Origin: Flavobacterium aerium | GTDB lineage: Bacteria; Bacteroidota; Bacteroidia; Flavobacteriales; Flavobacteriaceae | Assembly (NCBI RefSeq): GCF_030766725.1 | Contig: NZ_JARQWR010000002.1 | Span: forward strand, 248,001-312,000 | Length of the DNA: 64,000 nucleotides | Direction: 5' to 3' | Position numbers and translations under genes: made by a program | Part shown: one piece after another, positions 9,316-18,296 of the stretch | How the letters are laid out: each line of letters opens with the position of its first letter | Position numbering within the stretch: the stretch's first letter is position 1 | Notes under the pieces: model-generated | What the model saw: the letters and a program-made list of their open reading frames with translations, nothing else | Databases searched by the model: none | What the model was told of the DNA's origin: nothing

Positions 9316-9753
9316 ATAAGATTACAATTTGTAATATATTGAAAGCTACTAAGTGAAAATTTAGTAGCTTTTTTTGTAAAATGGTTACAATTGTTTTGGT
9401 TATGATTAAGAAAGTATTAAAAAATGTTAATTAATGATTTGCCATGAAATAAATAAGCAATATTAGAGTTATGAGTTATTATCGTCTAAACGGTTTTAGA
9501 AAATATTAATCGGTATTAAATGTTAAATATAGTAAGATTTGAACCGAACAAAAAGTATTAAAAATAGAGTTAAAGCTCTATTATTGACCAATTTAAAATA
9601 TAAAAAGGAATCAGATTTAAAGTTGTCTTTTATATTGATCATAAGTTAATTATTTGGATATTGACTAGTAAAACACTTTATTTGATGACAATTCGTTAAT
9701 TCATCCAGATTATGGAACTAGGATGGCTAATATTTTAATAAGATCAACACTAC
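9316..9753. other. Long intergenic region before lpxD
   Basis: After the prfB terminator, about 380 AT-rich bases contain no reading frame I would call a gene. A small inverted repeat AATAGAG/CTCTATT is at 9563-9582. The sequence GATTTGAACC near 9537 resembles a tRNA T-loop in reverse, but the flanks do not pair. No clear promoter for lpxD was recognised; a TTG at 9661 and a near-match TTTATTTG at 9677-9684 are too close together. Confidence 0.6.
9342..9376 (+). terminator. Intrinsic terminator after prfB
   Basis: AAAGCTACTAA pairs with TTAGTAGCTTT around an 8-base loop and runs into a T-tract. Confidence 0.88.
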
Positions 9754-10749
9754 ATGAAGTCATTCACAATCAATGAAATCAACGAAATACTTAAAGGTAT
9801 TTTAATCGGTACTACCACAAACTGTATTACAGGTCCCGAGCAACTCGAGCGAGCAAAAAACAATCATATTACTTTTATAGGTAGTAAGAAATATGTTCAA
9901 TATTGGGAAGGTTCTAATGCTACAGCTGCAATTATCAATGAAGATATCGAAGTATTGCCAGGAGAAAACCGCGCTTTAATACGTGTGAAGAATGCCGATT
10001 TGGCAATGGCTCAATTATTAGAGCTTTTTGCTCCAAAAGCGCCAACGTTCGATTGTGATATTCATGCTTCTGCAAATGTTGATTCTACTGCAATAATTGG
10101 AACAGGATGTAAAATTGGAGCCGGTGTTTATATCGGAAAAAATGTAACTATTGGTGATCATACAATATTATATCCTAATGTTACTGTATTAGATGATTCT
10201 ACGATTGGAAGTCATAGTGTATTATGGTCAGGAACTGTAATTCGTGAGCGTTGTCATATTGGTAGTCATTGTATTCTACAGCCTAATGTAACTATTGGTG
10301 CTGATGGATTTGGATACCATTTTTGTCCTGACTTAAAAATGTTAGTGAAAATTCCACAAATTGGAAATGTAATTATTGGTAATGGAGTAGAAATTGGTTC
10401 AGGATCTTGTGTAGATCGTGGAAAATTTAGCGCTACAATATTAGGTGACGGAACGAAAATAGATAATCTAGTTCAAATTGGACATAATAGTGTATTAGGG
10501 AAATGTTGTATTATGGCTGGAAACAGTGGACTTGCAGGTTCAGTAACTTTAGGTGATGGTGTTGTTATTGGAGGAAGTGCTTCTATTAAGGATCACGTAA
10601 CTATTGGTGATGGAGCGATGGTTGGTGCTGGTTCAGGAGTAATTGCTGATATTCCAAGCGGTAAAAAAATGTTAGGATATCCTGCTGTTGAATCACGTGA
10701 AGCATTAAGACAATGGGCAGCAATTAAAAGATTGACAAAACAAGCATAA
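9754..10749 (+). CDS. lpxD: UDP-3-O-(3-hydroxyacyl)glucosamine N-acyltransferase
   Basis: The third enzyme of lipid A synthesis: it moves a 3-hydroxyacyl chain from acyl carrier protein to the 2-amino group of UDP-3-O-acylglucosamine. The 331-residue protein has the N-terminal uridine-binding domain (about residues 1-100, with ITFIGSKKYVQYW) and then a long left-handed helix of hexapeptide repeats (IIGTGCKIGAGVYIGKNV and onward). The catalytic histidine is about residue 244 in NLVQIGHNSVLG, and GADGFGYHF is the conserved acyl/UDP-contact segment. In flavobacteria lpxD commonly sits with lpxC-fabZ and lpxA; here it stands alone, so it could be a second copy or a dispersed gene. A terminator follows. 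Confidence 0.93.
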   Translation: MKSFTINEINEILKGILIGTTTNCITGPEQLERAKNNHITFIGSKKYVQYWEGSNATAAIINEDIEVLPGENRALIRVKNADLAMAQLLELFAPKAPTFDCDIHASANVDSTAIIGTGCKIGAGVYIGKNVTIGDHTILYPNVTVLDDSTIGSHSVLWSGTVIRERCHIGSHCILQPNVTIGADGFGYHFCPDLKMLVKIPQIGNVIIGNGVEIGSGSCVDRGKFSATILGDGTKIDNLVQIGHNSVLGKCCIMAGNSGLAGSVTLGDGVVIGGSASIKDHVTIGDGAMVGAGSGVIADIPSGKKMLGYPAVESREALRQWAAIKRLTKQA

Positions 10750-10769
10750 ATTCTATATAATAATATTTT

Positions 10770-10806
10770 AAACCTGGAAAATTGAATAGTTTTACAGGTT
10801 TTTTTA
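10770..10806 (+). terminator. Intrinsic terminator after lpxD
   Basis: AAACCTG pairs with CAGGTTT around an 18-base loop and is followed by a T-run. Stem is short. Confidence 0.65.
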
Positions 10807-10832
10807 TGTTTACAAACTAAATCAATCTCCAA

Positions 10833-11369
10833 ATGAATTATAAATATGTTGCCCTATTAAGAGGAATAAATGTAAGCGGACAGAAAATCATTAAGATGGA
10901 AGTGCTTAAAAAGATGTTTGAACGTTTGAATTTCGAACAAGTGAAAACATACATTCAAAGCGGCAATGTTATTTTTGAAAGCAATATCTTAGAAACAAAT
11001 AAATTAACCGAACGCATTATAGAAGAAATTGAAATTGAATTTGGTTTTCAGGTTCCAGTATTAGTTAAGAAAATATCCGAATTAGAAGAAATAATCAATC
11101 ATAACCCCTATTCCAATCTCAATGAAGATGAATTAAAGCGTTTGTACATTGTTTTATTAAAAAATCCTGCGGAGCAATTCCTTATAGAACAATTGAATTC
11201 AATTGATTATGCTCCAGAAGAATTTCATATTACAGAAAAAGCAATTTACTTTTATTGCCCAAGTGGTTATGGAAAATCCAAAATAGACAATAACTTTTTT
11301 GAGAAAAAATTAAAAGTAGTAGCAACTACTAGAAATTGGAAAACCATGAATGCTTTGGCCGGTTATTAA
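10833..11369 (+). CDS. DUF1697 domain-containing protein
   Basis: A 178-residue soluble protein of the DUF1697 family, recognised by the opening YVALLRGINVSGQKIIKMEVLK, the segment VKTYIQSGNVIFES and the closing ATTRNWKTMNALAGY. The family folds as two ferredoxin-like halves and has no established biochemical function. Length is normal. It lies after the lpxD terminator and is convergent with the phospholipase gene, whose stop is two bases away, so it is probably a single-gene unit. I can support the family but not a role. Confidence 0.88.
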   Translation: MNYKYVALLRGINVSGQKIIKMEVLKKMFERLNFEQVKTYIQSGNVIFESNILETNKLTERIIEEIEIEFGFQVPVLVKKISELEEIINHNPYSNLNEDELKRLYIVLLKNPAEQFLIEQLNSIDYAPEEFHITEKAIYFYCPSGYGKSKIDNNFFEKKLKVVATTRNWKTMNALAGY

Positions 11370-11371
11370 TA

Positions 11372-12292
11372 CTACAACCATTCGATTAATGATATACCCA
11401 ATCCGAAAATAGTTTGACGATTGTTGTAATCAATTAAAGTTTCTCCATAACCATGAGAAAACTGCATTCGAGCTTTTAAATTTCCTGAAATTGGATAAGA
11501 CCAGTCAAATTCAATCAATCCACGACTATTGGAGTTAAAATTCAGGTTATGACGCCCTGTAAAGGATAATACATTCCCCTTATAGGTATAAACAACGGTC
11601 ATTTCTCCCCTACCCATATAATCGACTATTTTAGGATTTTCATCATCGGAATCCGGTAAACGAAACCAAGGACGAAGATAAACGCTCCAGTTATCACGTT
11701 CCAATCCAGCTTGTAGAATGACACGATTCCAGCTTCGGGATATATTTCCACCACGACCATTGGATTCATGATTGAATGAAATGCCCAACATCCTCGTTTT
11801 AAAGCCTAATACATTAAAATTTGTCGCAAAATTCAAGATTACCTCAGGCTCGTAATTAACTTCTCTAAAAGGTCTCGATAAGCTTTTGTTATAAACCTGC
11901 CAGTTTGATTTTTGAGAATAAGCAATCCATAAATCACCATTCCCCCAAAATAACCCTTGAAATGTCTTTACTTTAAAACTTAATTGAAATTTAGCTTCGT
12001 AATTATTCAGGTTTACAGCTTCATCTTCTGGAACAGAATAAGCGGGATTATCACTTTGAGGTCTTTCATTAGGATGACTAGACCAACGTGTAGGTAGTAT
12101 ATAAATAGGTTTATAAGGAGTAATCAAAAAAGTCCCTTTTCTAGAAGTAGAATCTAATTCCCAACGTTCCGTAAGGGTTCTATATTGCTTATAATTATCA
12201 AACAATGTATTTAATTGAGCCTGTACTTTTGTCGTAGAAATTCCAAATAATAGGACGTAAAAAAGTAAAATACAGTTTTTATTTATAAACAT
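11372..12292 (-). CDS. pldA: Outer membrane phospholipase A (OMPLA)
   Basis: A 306-residue outer-membrane beta-barrel phospholipase that hydrolyses phospholipids when they appear in the outer leaflet. A signal peptide is present (ending near TKVQA). The catalytic block LGISFNHESNGRGG (about residues 166-180) carries the histidine and serine of the OMPLA triad (family motif NHxSNG). Alternating hydrophobic strands and a C-terminal aromatic-rich strand (IFGLGISLIEWL) fit the barrel. Stop codon is two bases from the end of the convergent DUF1697 gene. Family assignment is secure; substrate range is inferred. Confidence 0.9.
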   Translation of the reverse strand: MFINKNCILLFYVLLFGISTTKVQAQLNTLFDNYKQYRTLTERWELDSTSRKGTFLITPYKPIYILPTRWSSHPNERPQSDNPAYSVPEDEAVNLNNYEAKFQLSFKVKTFQGLFWGNGDLWIAYSQKSNWQVYNKSLSRPFREVNYEPEVILNFATNFNVLGFKTRMLGISFNHESNGRGGNISRSWNRVILQAGLERDNWSVYLRPWFRLPDSDDENPKIVDYMGRGEMTVVYTYKGNVLSFTGRHNLNFNSNSRGLIEFDWSYPISGNLKARMQFSHGYGETLIDYNNRQTIFGLGISLIEWL

Positions 12293-12357
12293 ATTGATGG
12301 TTGATTACTAATTAGTGATTATAAATATATTCATTTTTTTGATAAAATGAGGCAATA

Positions 12358-12390
12358 AAAAAAGCACAGAATTTTAAAATCCTGTGCTTG
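12358..12390 (-). terminator. Intrinsic terminator of the DUF47-Pit operon
   Basis: On the minus strand AAGCACAGGATT and its complement form a stem with a small AT-rich loop, followed by a T-run. It lies between the Pit gene end (12417) and the pldA start. Confidence 0.85.
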
Positions 12391-12416
12391 TATAGTTTAT
12401 TGTCTGAAAATAATAT

Positions 12417-13475
12417 TTAAGACAAGAAGAAACTTAATATATAATAGAGTATTGCGGCTAATGTAGCTGAAATTGGAATAGTTAATATCCATGCCCAAAC
12501 TAAACTAATAGTGAAGCCCCAACGTACTGCAGAAACGCGTTTTGATAATCCAACCCCAATGATAGCACCAGTTATGGTATGTGTTGTTGAAACAGGAATT
12601 TTTAAAGCTTCAGTTAAAAACAATGTAATCGCACCAGCTGTCTCAGCAGCAAATCCTTCAATAGGTGTTACTTTAGTAATCTTAGACCCCATTGTTTTTA
12701 CAATTTTCCAACCACCACTCATTGTTCCTGCAGCAATTGCAGAGTAACATGCTAAAGGTACCCAGAAAGGAGGGTTATTAATTTTCACCTTCCCATCAAT
12801 AATTGAATAATCAAGGTGTAACCATGCAGGTATTTCTGATATTTCAAGATGCGTTTGTGTCAAATAAACCACAATTGCAGCCGAGATAATACCCATTACC
12901 TTTTGAGCATCATTACCACCATGTCCAATACTGAAGATTGCAGATGATAACAATTGTAATTTTCTAAACCACCATTCCGCTCGAGACGGGTTTGCTTTTT
13001 TACAAATATGCAGTATGAGGACTGTTATTAAATAGGCGACTAAAAGTCCAATAACAGGAGCTAGTATAATAAATAAAGCGATTTTTCCAATAACATAAAG
13101 ATTCACTACACTCAATCCGCCATGTGCAACAGCTGCTCCGGCAAAACCACCAATTAAAGTATGAGATGATGAAGAAGGAATTCCAAGTGCCCAAGTAAGT
13201 AAACTCCATGTGATTGCTGCTACAATACCAGCAAGGATCACGACTAAATTAATTTGAAGTGTATCGGCTGTTTTTGCAACCGTATCCGCAATATTTAAAT
13301 GGAAAATCCAATAAGCCAAAAAGTTAAAGAATGCTGCCCAAACTACTGCTTGGAAAGGTGTCAAAACTTTTGTAGATACAATAGTTGCGATAGAATTGGC
13401 TGCATCATGAAAACCATTGATATAGTCAAATATCAGTGCAAAACCAATAATTATTAAAAGTAAAATGTAATCCAT
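12417..13475 (-). CDS. pit: Inorganic phosphate transporter, PiT family
   Basis: A 352-residue inner-membrane phosphate permease of the PiT family with about ten hydrophobic segments. The two inverted family repeats are visible: NGFHDAANSIATIVSTKVLTP near the N terminus and GHGGNDAQKVMGI in the middle, plus PVSTTHTITGAIIGVGL in the second half. The family co-transports metal-phosphate or proton-phosphate. It follows the DUF47 gene by 32 bases on the same strand, the usual Bacteroidota arrangement in which the PhoU-like protein accompanies the carrier. A terminator follows. Confidence 0.93.
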   Translation of the reverse strand: MDYILLLIIIGFALIFDYINGFHDAANSIATIVSTKVLTPFQAVVWAAFFNFLAYWIFHLNIADTVAKTADTLQINLVVILAGIVAAITWSLLTWALGIPSSSSHTLIGGFAGAAVAHGGLSVVNLYVIGKIALFIILAPVIGLLVAYLITVLILHICKKANPSRAEWWFRKLQLLSSAIFSIGHGGNDAQKVMGIISAAIVVYLTQTHLEISEIPAWLHLDYSIIDGKVKINNPPFWVPLACYSAIAAGTMSGGWKIVKTMGSKITKVTPIEGFAAETAGAITLFLTEALKIPVSTTHTITGAIIGVGLSKRVSAVRWGFTISLVWAWILTIPISATLAAILYYILSFFLS

Positions 13476-13507
13476 AAAATAGTATTTCCTAAATGAATTA
13501 GAATAAA

Positions 13508-14152
13508 TTAAGTGTGTTTTACTGAAATTGATTCTAATACATTAGCTGCATTCTTACATTTATCAGTTGCTGTTTCTAATGCAGATAAAACCTCTTTATA
13601 TTTCATGATGTTTTTTGCATCACTTTCATTTTCAAATAAATCCGCTACGGCTCTATCAAAAACATAATCGGCTTTATTTTCTAACTTATTTATTTTAGTA
13701 CAAGCTGTAGTAATATTTTTTACGTTTTTTAAATTCTTAAGCTCCTTTACTCCTATTTCTAGGTACTTACAAGCATCAAGATTAATTTCCGTTAGTTTTC
13801 GGATTGGTTTAGTGATTTTGTCTACTTGATATAAACGCATTCTACTACCTGCACCATGCAAATAATCGGCTACATCATCCATTGCTGTTGCAAGAGAATA
13901 AATGTCTTCTCTATCGAATGGAGTAATGAAGTTTCTACTCAATTCTAAATAAGTTTTGTGGGTAACATCATCACACTTTTGCTCTAATTCTTCGATGTAT
14001 AAGAAAAGTTTCTCTCTTTCACCTAAAGGAGCATTTACAGCTTCGTGTAATGTTTCTGCTAGTTTGATTAAATTACCTGCCATTTCTTCGAAAAGAGGAA
14101 AGAACTTTTTATCTTTCGGCACCAAAAACTGGAAAATTGTATTTAGAGACAT
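13508..14152 (-). CDS. DUF47 / PhoU-like accessory protein of the Pit transporter
   Basis: A 214-residue all-helical cytosolic protein of the DUF47 (TIGR00153, PhoU-related) family. It begins FLVPKDKKFFPLFEEMAGN, and has the metal-ligand-like acidic stretch EELEQKCDDVTHKTY and FDREDIYSLATAMDDVADYL typical of the family. Such proteins are thought to control or assist PiT phosphate uptake. It is the first gene of a two-gene operon with the phosphate transporter. A TACATTTG -7 element lies about 20 bases upstream. Confidence 0.9.
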   Translation of the reverse strand: MSLNTIFQFLVPKDKKFFPLFEEMAGNLIKLAETLHEAVNAPLGEREKLFLYIEELEQKCDDVTHKTYLELSRNFITPFDREDIYSLATAMDDVADYLHGAGSRMRLYQVDKITKPIRKLTEINLDACKYLEIGVKELKNLKNVKNITTACTKINKLENKADYVFDRAVADLFENESDAKNIMKYKEVLSALETATDKCKNAANVLESISVKHT

Positions 14153-14170
14153 ATTTGTGTTTTAATGGTG

Positions 14171-14178
14171 CAAATGTA
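14171..14178 (-). promoter_or_regulatory. Candidate -7 element of the DUF47-Pit operon
   Basis: TACATTTG on the minus strand fits TAnnTTTG and lies 19 bases from the ATG at 14152. No good TTG at the -33 position. Confidence 0.5.
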
Positions 14179-14392
14179 TTCTTTCAATGTTAAGAAAAGA
14201 TTAAGTTAACATCAAATGGCGGTTACCAAAAGAGGTTTTTTTGCCTGTAATTTCTCAAAAAGCAATACTCTTTTATTTCAATCGTTTTCGTAATTTAGCG
14301 AACCAAACACCAACTAAATAAAAACAAGCATTCTTTAGATGAAATTTACAGTGTAAATACAAAGAATGCCTAATATAATAGATAAGATAAAC

Positions 14393-16021
14393 ATGGACAT
14401 TAACTTCAACAAAAACGAAGATTTCAACAAATTATTAGTATCAGATTTAAAGCAGAAACTTACCGTTGTAAAACAAGGCGGTGGTGAAAAGCGTATTGCC
14501 AAATTACACGGTGAAGGAAAAATGACTGCCCGTGAACGTATTGACTATTTATTAGATCCCAAAAGTAAGAGTATCGAGATTGGTGCTTTTGTTGGAGATG
14601 GTATGTATAAAGAACATGGTGGATGCCCATCAGGTGGAGTTATTGTAAAAATAGGATATGTAAAAGGAAAACAATGTATCGTCGTGGCTAATGACGCTAC
14701 TGTAAAAGCCGGTGCCTGGTTCCCTATCACAGCAAAAAAGAATTTACGTGCGCAGGAAATCGCAATGGAAAATAAATTACCAATTATCTACTTGGTAGAT
14801 AGTGCAGGAGTTTATTTGCCTTTACAAGATGAGATTTTCCCGGATAAAGAACACTTTGGTCGTATTTTTAGAAATAATGCTATTATGAGTAGTATGGGAA
14901 TCACTCAGATTGCTGCTGTAATGGGAAGTTGCGTTGCAGGTGGTGCCTATTTACCTATTATGAGTGATGAAGCATTAATTGTAGATAAAACAGGAAGTAT
15001 TTTTCTAGCAGGAAGTTATTTGGTAAAAGCTGCGATTGGAGAAACTATAGATAATGAAACTTTAGGAGGAGCAACAACACATTGTGAAATTTCTGGAGTG
15101 ACTGATTACAAAGCGAAGGACGATAAAGATGCATTAGATAAAATTAAAAATATCGTTGATAAAATAGGTGATTTTGATAAAGCGGGATATAGCAGAGTTA
15201 AAGCGGTAAAACCAGCATTAGAAGAAAGCGATATTTATGGAATACTACCAAAATCACGTTCGGAGCAATACGATATGATGGAAATCATCAAGCGTTTAGT
15301 GGATAACAGTGAATTTGAAGAATACAAAGAAGGATACGGACAAACGATTATTACAGGATATGCTCGCATTGATGGATGGGCTGTTGGAATTGTTGCAAAC
15401 CAAAGAAAAGTGGTAAAAACCAAAAAAGGTGAAATGCAGTTTGGTGGTGTAATTTATTCTGATAGTGCAGATAAAGCAACTCGTTTCATTGCAAATTGTA
15501 ACCAAAAGAAAATTCCATTAGTGTTTTTACAAGACGTTACTGGATTTATGGTAGGAAGTAAAAGTGAGCACGGAGGAATTATCAAAGACGGTGCAAAAAT
15601 GGTAAATGCTGTCAGTAACTCAGTAGTACCGAAATTCACAGTTGTGGTAGGAAATTCATATGGTGCAGGAAATTATGCAATGTGTGGAAAAGCCTATGAT
15701 CCAAGATTGATTTTTGCATGGCCAAGTGCAGAATTAGCAGTAATGGGTGGAACGCAAGCAGCAAAAGTATTAATGCAAATTGAAGCCTCTTCTTTGAAAG
15801 CAAAAGGAGAAACAATTACAGCAGAGAAAGAAACAGAAATGTTTGATAAAATAAAAGCAAGATACGATGCACAAGTTTCTCCGTATTATGCAGCTTCTCG
15901 TTTATGGACTGATGCTATTATTGATCCTTTAGATACTAGAAAATGGATTTCATTAGGGATTGAAGCAGCCAATCATGCTCCGATTGAGAAGCAATTTAAT
16001 TTAGGTGTAATCCAAGTTTAA
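14393..16021 (+). CDS. Acyl-CoA carboxylase beta subunit (carboxyltransferase), methylcrotonoyl-CoA carboxylase-like
   Basis: A 542-residue carboxyltransferase subunit of a biotin-dependent acyl-CoA carboxylase. Crotonase-fold halves are visible: ERIDYLLD, HGGCPSGGVIVKIG, NDATVKAGAWFPITAKKNLRAQEIA, VDSAGVYLPLQDEIFPDKEHFGRIFRN, VMGSCVAGGAYLPIMSDEA and, in the second half, FLQDVTGFMVGS and GNSYGAGNYAMCGKAYDPR. Size and the AYLP/DEIFPDKEHFGR segments favour methylcrotonoyl-CoA carboxylase (leucine degradation) over propionyl-CoA carboxylase, but substrate is inferred. No biotin carboxylase or biotin carrier gene is nearby, so the partner must be elsewhere. The start MDINFNKNED at 14393 is preferred over an in-frame ATG at 14366. 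An M1 peptidase follows after 12 bases. Confidence 0.88.
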   Translation: MDINFNKNEDFNKLLVSDLKQKLTVVKQGGGEKRIAKLHGEGKMTARERIDYLLDPKSKSIEIGAFVGDGMYKEHGGCPSGGVIVKIGYVKGKQCIVVANDATVKAGAWFPITAKKNLRAQEIAMENKLPIIYLVDSAGVYLPLQDEIFPDKEHFGRIFRNNAIMSSMGITQIAAVMGSCVAGGAYLPIMSDEALIVDKTGSIFLAGSYLVKAAIGETIDNETLGGATTHCEISGVTDYKAKDDKDALDKIKNIVDKIGDFDKAGYSRVKAVKPALEESDIYGILPKSRSEQYDMMEIIKRLVDNSEFEEYKEGYGQTIITGYARIDGWAVGIVANQRKVVKTKKGEMQFGGVIYSDSADKATRFIANCNQKKIPLVFLQDVTGFMVGSKSEHGGIIKDGAKMVNAVSNSVVPKFTVVVGNSYGAGNYAMCGKAYDPRLIFAWPSAELAVMGGTQAAKVLMQIEASSLKAKGETITAEKETEMFDKIKARYDAQVSPYYAASRLWTDAIIDPLDTRKWISLGIEAANHAPIEKQFNLGVIQV

Positions 16022-16033
16022 ATCATTAAAGCT

Positions 16034-17659
16034 ATGAAATGCAAGATTTTATTAGGTTTAATTTGTGGTATTACTTTTAGTGCAACAGCACAAAAAGAAG
16101 TCTATACAAAAGCAGATACACTTCGGGGAGCATTGCGTCCCGAACGAACTAATTTTGATGTATTGCGATATGATTTGAATATTAAAATTGATCCAAAAGA
16201 ACGCTCTATTGTAGGGTATAATGATGTTACTTTTAAGGTTCTAGGAGCTACTGATAAAATACAATTGGACTTGTTCGAAAATATGAAGGTTGATTCTATT
16301 GTATATAAGAATCAGAAATTAGCTTATAAAAGAGAGTTCGATGCTGTATTTGTCAATTTTAAAAAAGCTTTAGGAAAAGGAAATACAGAAAAAATACGAT
16401 TTTATTACTCAGGTAATCCTATAATAGCTAAAAATGCACCTTGGGATGGAGGCTTTGTTTTTTCAAAAGATTCAAGCGGGAAAGACTGGATTGGTGTAGC
16501 GGTACAAGGAACTGGAGCTAGTTTATGGTATCCAGTAAAAGACCATCAAAGTGACGAACCAGATCAAGGAGCTACCATTAAAGTAGCTGTTCCGAATGGC
16601 TTAATGAATGTCTCAAATGGACGATTATTAGGTAGTGAAGACCTTAAAAATGGATATACACGCTGGGATTGGGAAGTGAAATCGCCAATTAACTCCTATG
16701 ATATTACGGTTAATATTGCCGATTATGCTCATTTTGGAGAAACCTATAAAGGATTAGACCTAAATTATTATGTATTAAAAAGTAATTTAGAAAAGGCAAA
16801 AGTTCATTTTGAAGAAGTAAAACCTATGATGGATTGCTTTCAGAGTAAATTTGGAAAATATCCGTTTGGAGAAGACGGTTATAAATTAGTTGAGACACCT
16901 TATTTAGGAATGGAGCATCAAAGTGCTGTAGCTTATGGAAACAAGTACCGAAAAGGATATTTAGGAAATGATATATCGGGTACTGGAATAGGTTTATTAT
17001 TTGATTTTATTATTATCCATGAAACAGGACACGAATGGTTTGGAAATAGTATTACATCAAAAGATATTGCCGATATGTGGATTCATGAAGCATTCACAAC
17101 TTATACTGAAACGGTATTTTTAGAATGTCAGTTTGGACATGATAAAGCTATAGAATACATTAATGGTCAGAAAAAAAATGTCCGTAATGATCGAGCAATT
17201 ATTGGTGATTACAATGTAAATAAAGAAGGCTCTGGTGATATGTACAATAAAGGAGCTTTATTACTGAATACTTTACGTAATGTAATCAATGACGATGCAA
17301 AATGGTGGAAATTATTATTCGATTATGCTGAAACATACCGTCATCAGATTATAGACACTGAAACGGTTATTGCTTATTTTAATAAAACATCAGGATTGAA
17401 CCTCACTCCTATTTTTGATCAATATTTACGATATAAAAATCTTCCTGTATTAGAATTACGTAAAAAGAAAGGACAATTAGAATACCGTTGGAAAACGGAT
17501 GTAACTAATTTTAAAATGCCTATTGATGTACTATTTAATACTAAAGAAATTAGGTTAGAAGGAACAAACGATTGGCAAAAATCGACTTTTAAAATCAAAA
17601 ATATAAATGACGTAACCGTAAAGGAAAATGAATTCTATATTAAGGTGAATTTACTTTAA
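16034..17659 (+). CDS. M1 family metallopeptidase, exported
   Basis: A 541-residue zinc aminopeptidase of family M1 with a signal peptide (MKCKILLGLICGITFSATAQ). An N-terminal beta-domain (about residues 35-210) precedes the catalytic domain. The exopeptidase motif is YLGMEHQSAVAYG (about residue 290), the zinc site is HETGHEWFGNSIT (about 329) and the third ligand glutamate is in WIHEAFTTYTE, about 19 residues later. GMEHQ replaces the common GAMEN. Short total length suggests the large C-terminal helical domain of PepN is missing. It lies 12 bases after the acyl-CoA carboxylase gene, probably in one transcript, and ends in a strong terminator. Confidence 0.9.
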   Translation: MKCKILLGLICGITFSATAQKEVYTKADTLRGALRPERTNFDVLRYDLNIKIDPKERSIVGYNDVTFKVLGATDKIQLDLFENMKVDSIVYKNQKLAYKREFDAVFVNFKKALGKGNTEKIRFYYSGNPIIAKNAPWDGGFVFSKDSSGKDWIGVAVQGTGASLWYPVKDHQSDEPDQGATIKVAVPNGLMNVSNGRLLGSEDLKNGYTRWDWEVKSPINSYDITVNIADYAHFGETYKGLDLNYYVLKSNLEKAKVHFEEVKPMMDCFQSKFGKYPFGEDGYKLVETPYLGMEHQSAVAYGNKYRKGYLGNDISGTGIGLLFDFIIIHETGHEWFGNSITSKDIADMWIHEAFTTYTETVFLECQFGHDKAIEYINGQKKNVRNDRAIIGDYNVNKEGSGDMYNKGALLLNTLRNVINDDAKWWKLLFDYAETYRHQIIDTETVIAYFNKTSGLNLTPIFDQYLRYKNLPVLELRKKKGQLEYRWKTDVTNFKMPIDVLFNTKEIRLEGTNDWQKSTFKIKNINDVTVKENEFYIKVNLL

Positions 17660-17673
17660 TAAAATTATATAAT

Positions 17674-17710
17674 AAAAAGGGTATCTGATTTAAACCAGAT
17701 ACCCTTTTTT
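17674..17710 (+). terminator. Intrinsic terminator after the M1 peptidase gene
   Basis: AAAAAGGGTATCTG pairs perfectly with CAGATACCCTTTTT around a 7-base loop, followed by T-run; 14-bp stem. Confidence 0.92.
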
Positions 17711-17992
17711 ATTGGATTAAAAATGCTCTATAGAACTAAGTAGCCATCAGCTTTCATTATTAAAACGAACCTCTTCGGAAGTCAATTATAGAAAGAATTT
17801 TGCTACTTCTTAAGGTGTATTATTTTTAAGTTAGACAGGCATATAAATTTTAAAATAATCTATATAATTCATTTTCATCTAGTCAAACCTACTATTTACC
17901 AAGTATAGTTAAGTGGAAAATGAATAAATTTTACTTTAGCAGATATAATAATTAATTATTCAGATAGCTATAGAAGTACTGATGTTGCTTAT
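17711..17992. other. Non-coding or decayed stretch before the 89-residue frame
   Basis: About 280 bases without an intact reading frame. An ATG at 17920 opens a frame that stops after eleven codons; the neighbouring frame from 17924, one base shifted, is open and runs into the frame described at 17993. This looks like a decayed gene start rather than a regulatory region. Confidence 0.45.
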
Positions 17993-18262
17993 TTGTACAA
18001 ATCAACAACAAGTATAGACAGTATAAATAAGCATTTACAAACTAATATATATGAAGGGATTTACAAAGACATTCTTGGTAAAACAAGAAGTTCAATTCAA
18101 GTATACAGATATTTTATCTTATCAGCATTATCTTTAGAGCAGAAATTATATGCAATAAAAGCAATAGCAGAAGCAATGAAATTTAAGGGTAATGATTATC
18201 TTAAAGATTTTGATTCGTTTCCAAAAATATATTTACCCAATACGGTAATTAAAAAGCAATAA
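17924..18262 (+). pseudogene. Unrecognised reading frame, probably a gene remnant
   Basis: The open frame from 17924 to the TAA at 18262 codes for about 112 residues but has no ATG; the first near-start codon is a TTG at 17993, which would give 89 residues. The text (STDVAYLYKSTTSIDSINK ... FILSALSLEQKLYAIKAIAEAMKFKG) has normal amino-acid composition, predicted helices and no recognisable motif. An ATG at 17920 lies one base out of frame (MNKFYFS before a stop), so a single frameshift could have separated the start from the body. There is no promoter-like element that decides the question. I do not recognise the family; it may be the C-terminal piece of a lost accessory gene. Confidence 0.4.
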
Positions 18263-18296
18263 AAAATTCTATCAATATAACTTTTTCTAGAAAATT

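Noticed and set aside
9530-9550. Sequence GATTTGAACC looks like the complement of a tRNA T-loop.
   Set aside because: The five bases on each side do not pair, and no acceptor or anticodon arm is nearby on either strand.
9661-9684. TTG (9661) with TTTATTTG (9677-9684) as an lpxD promoter.
   Set aside because: The second element lacks the required TA and the spacer is too short.
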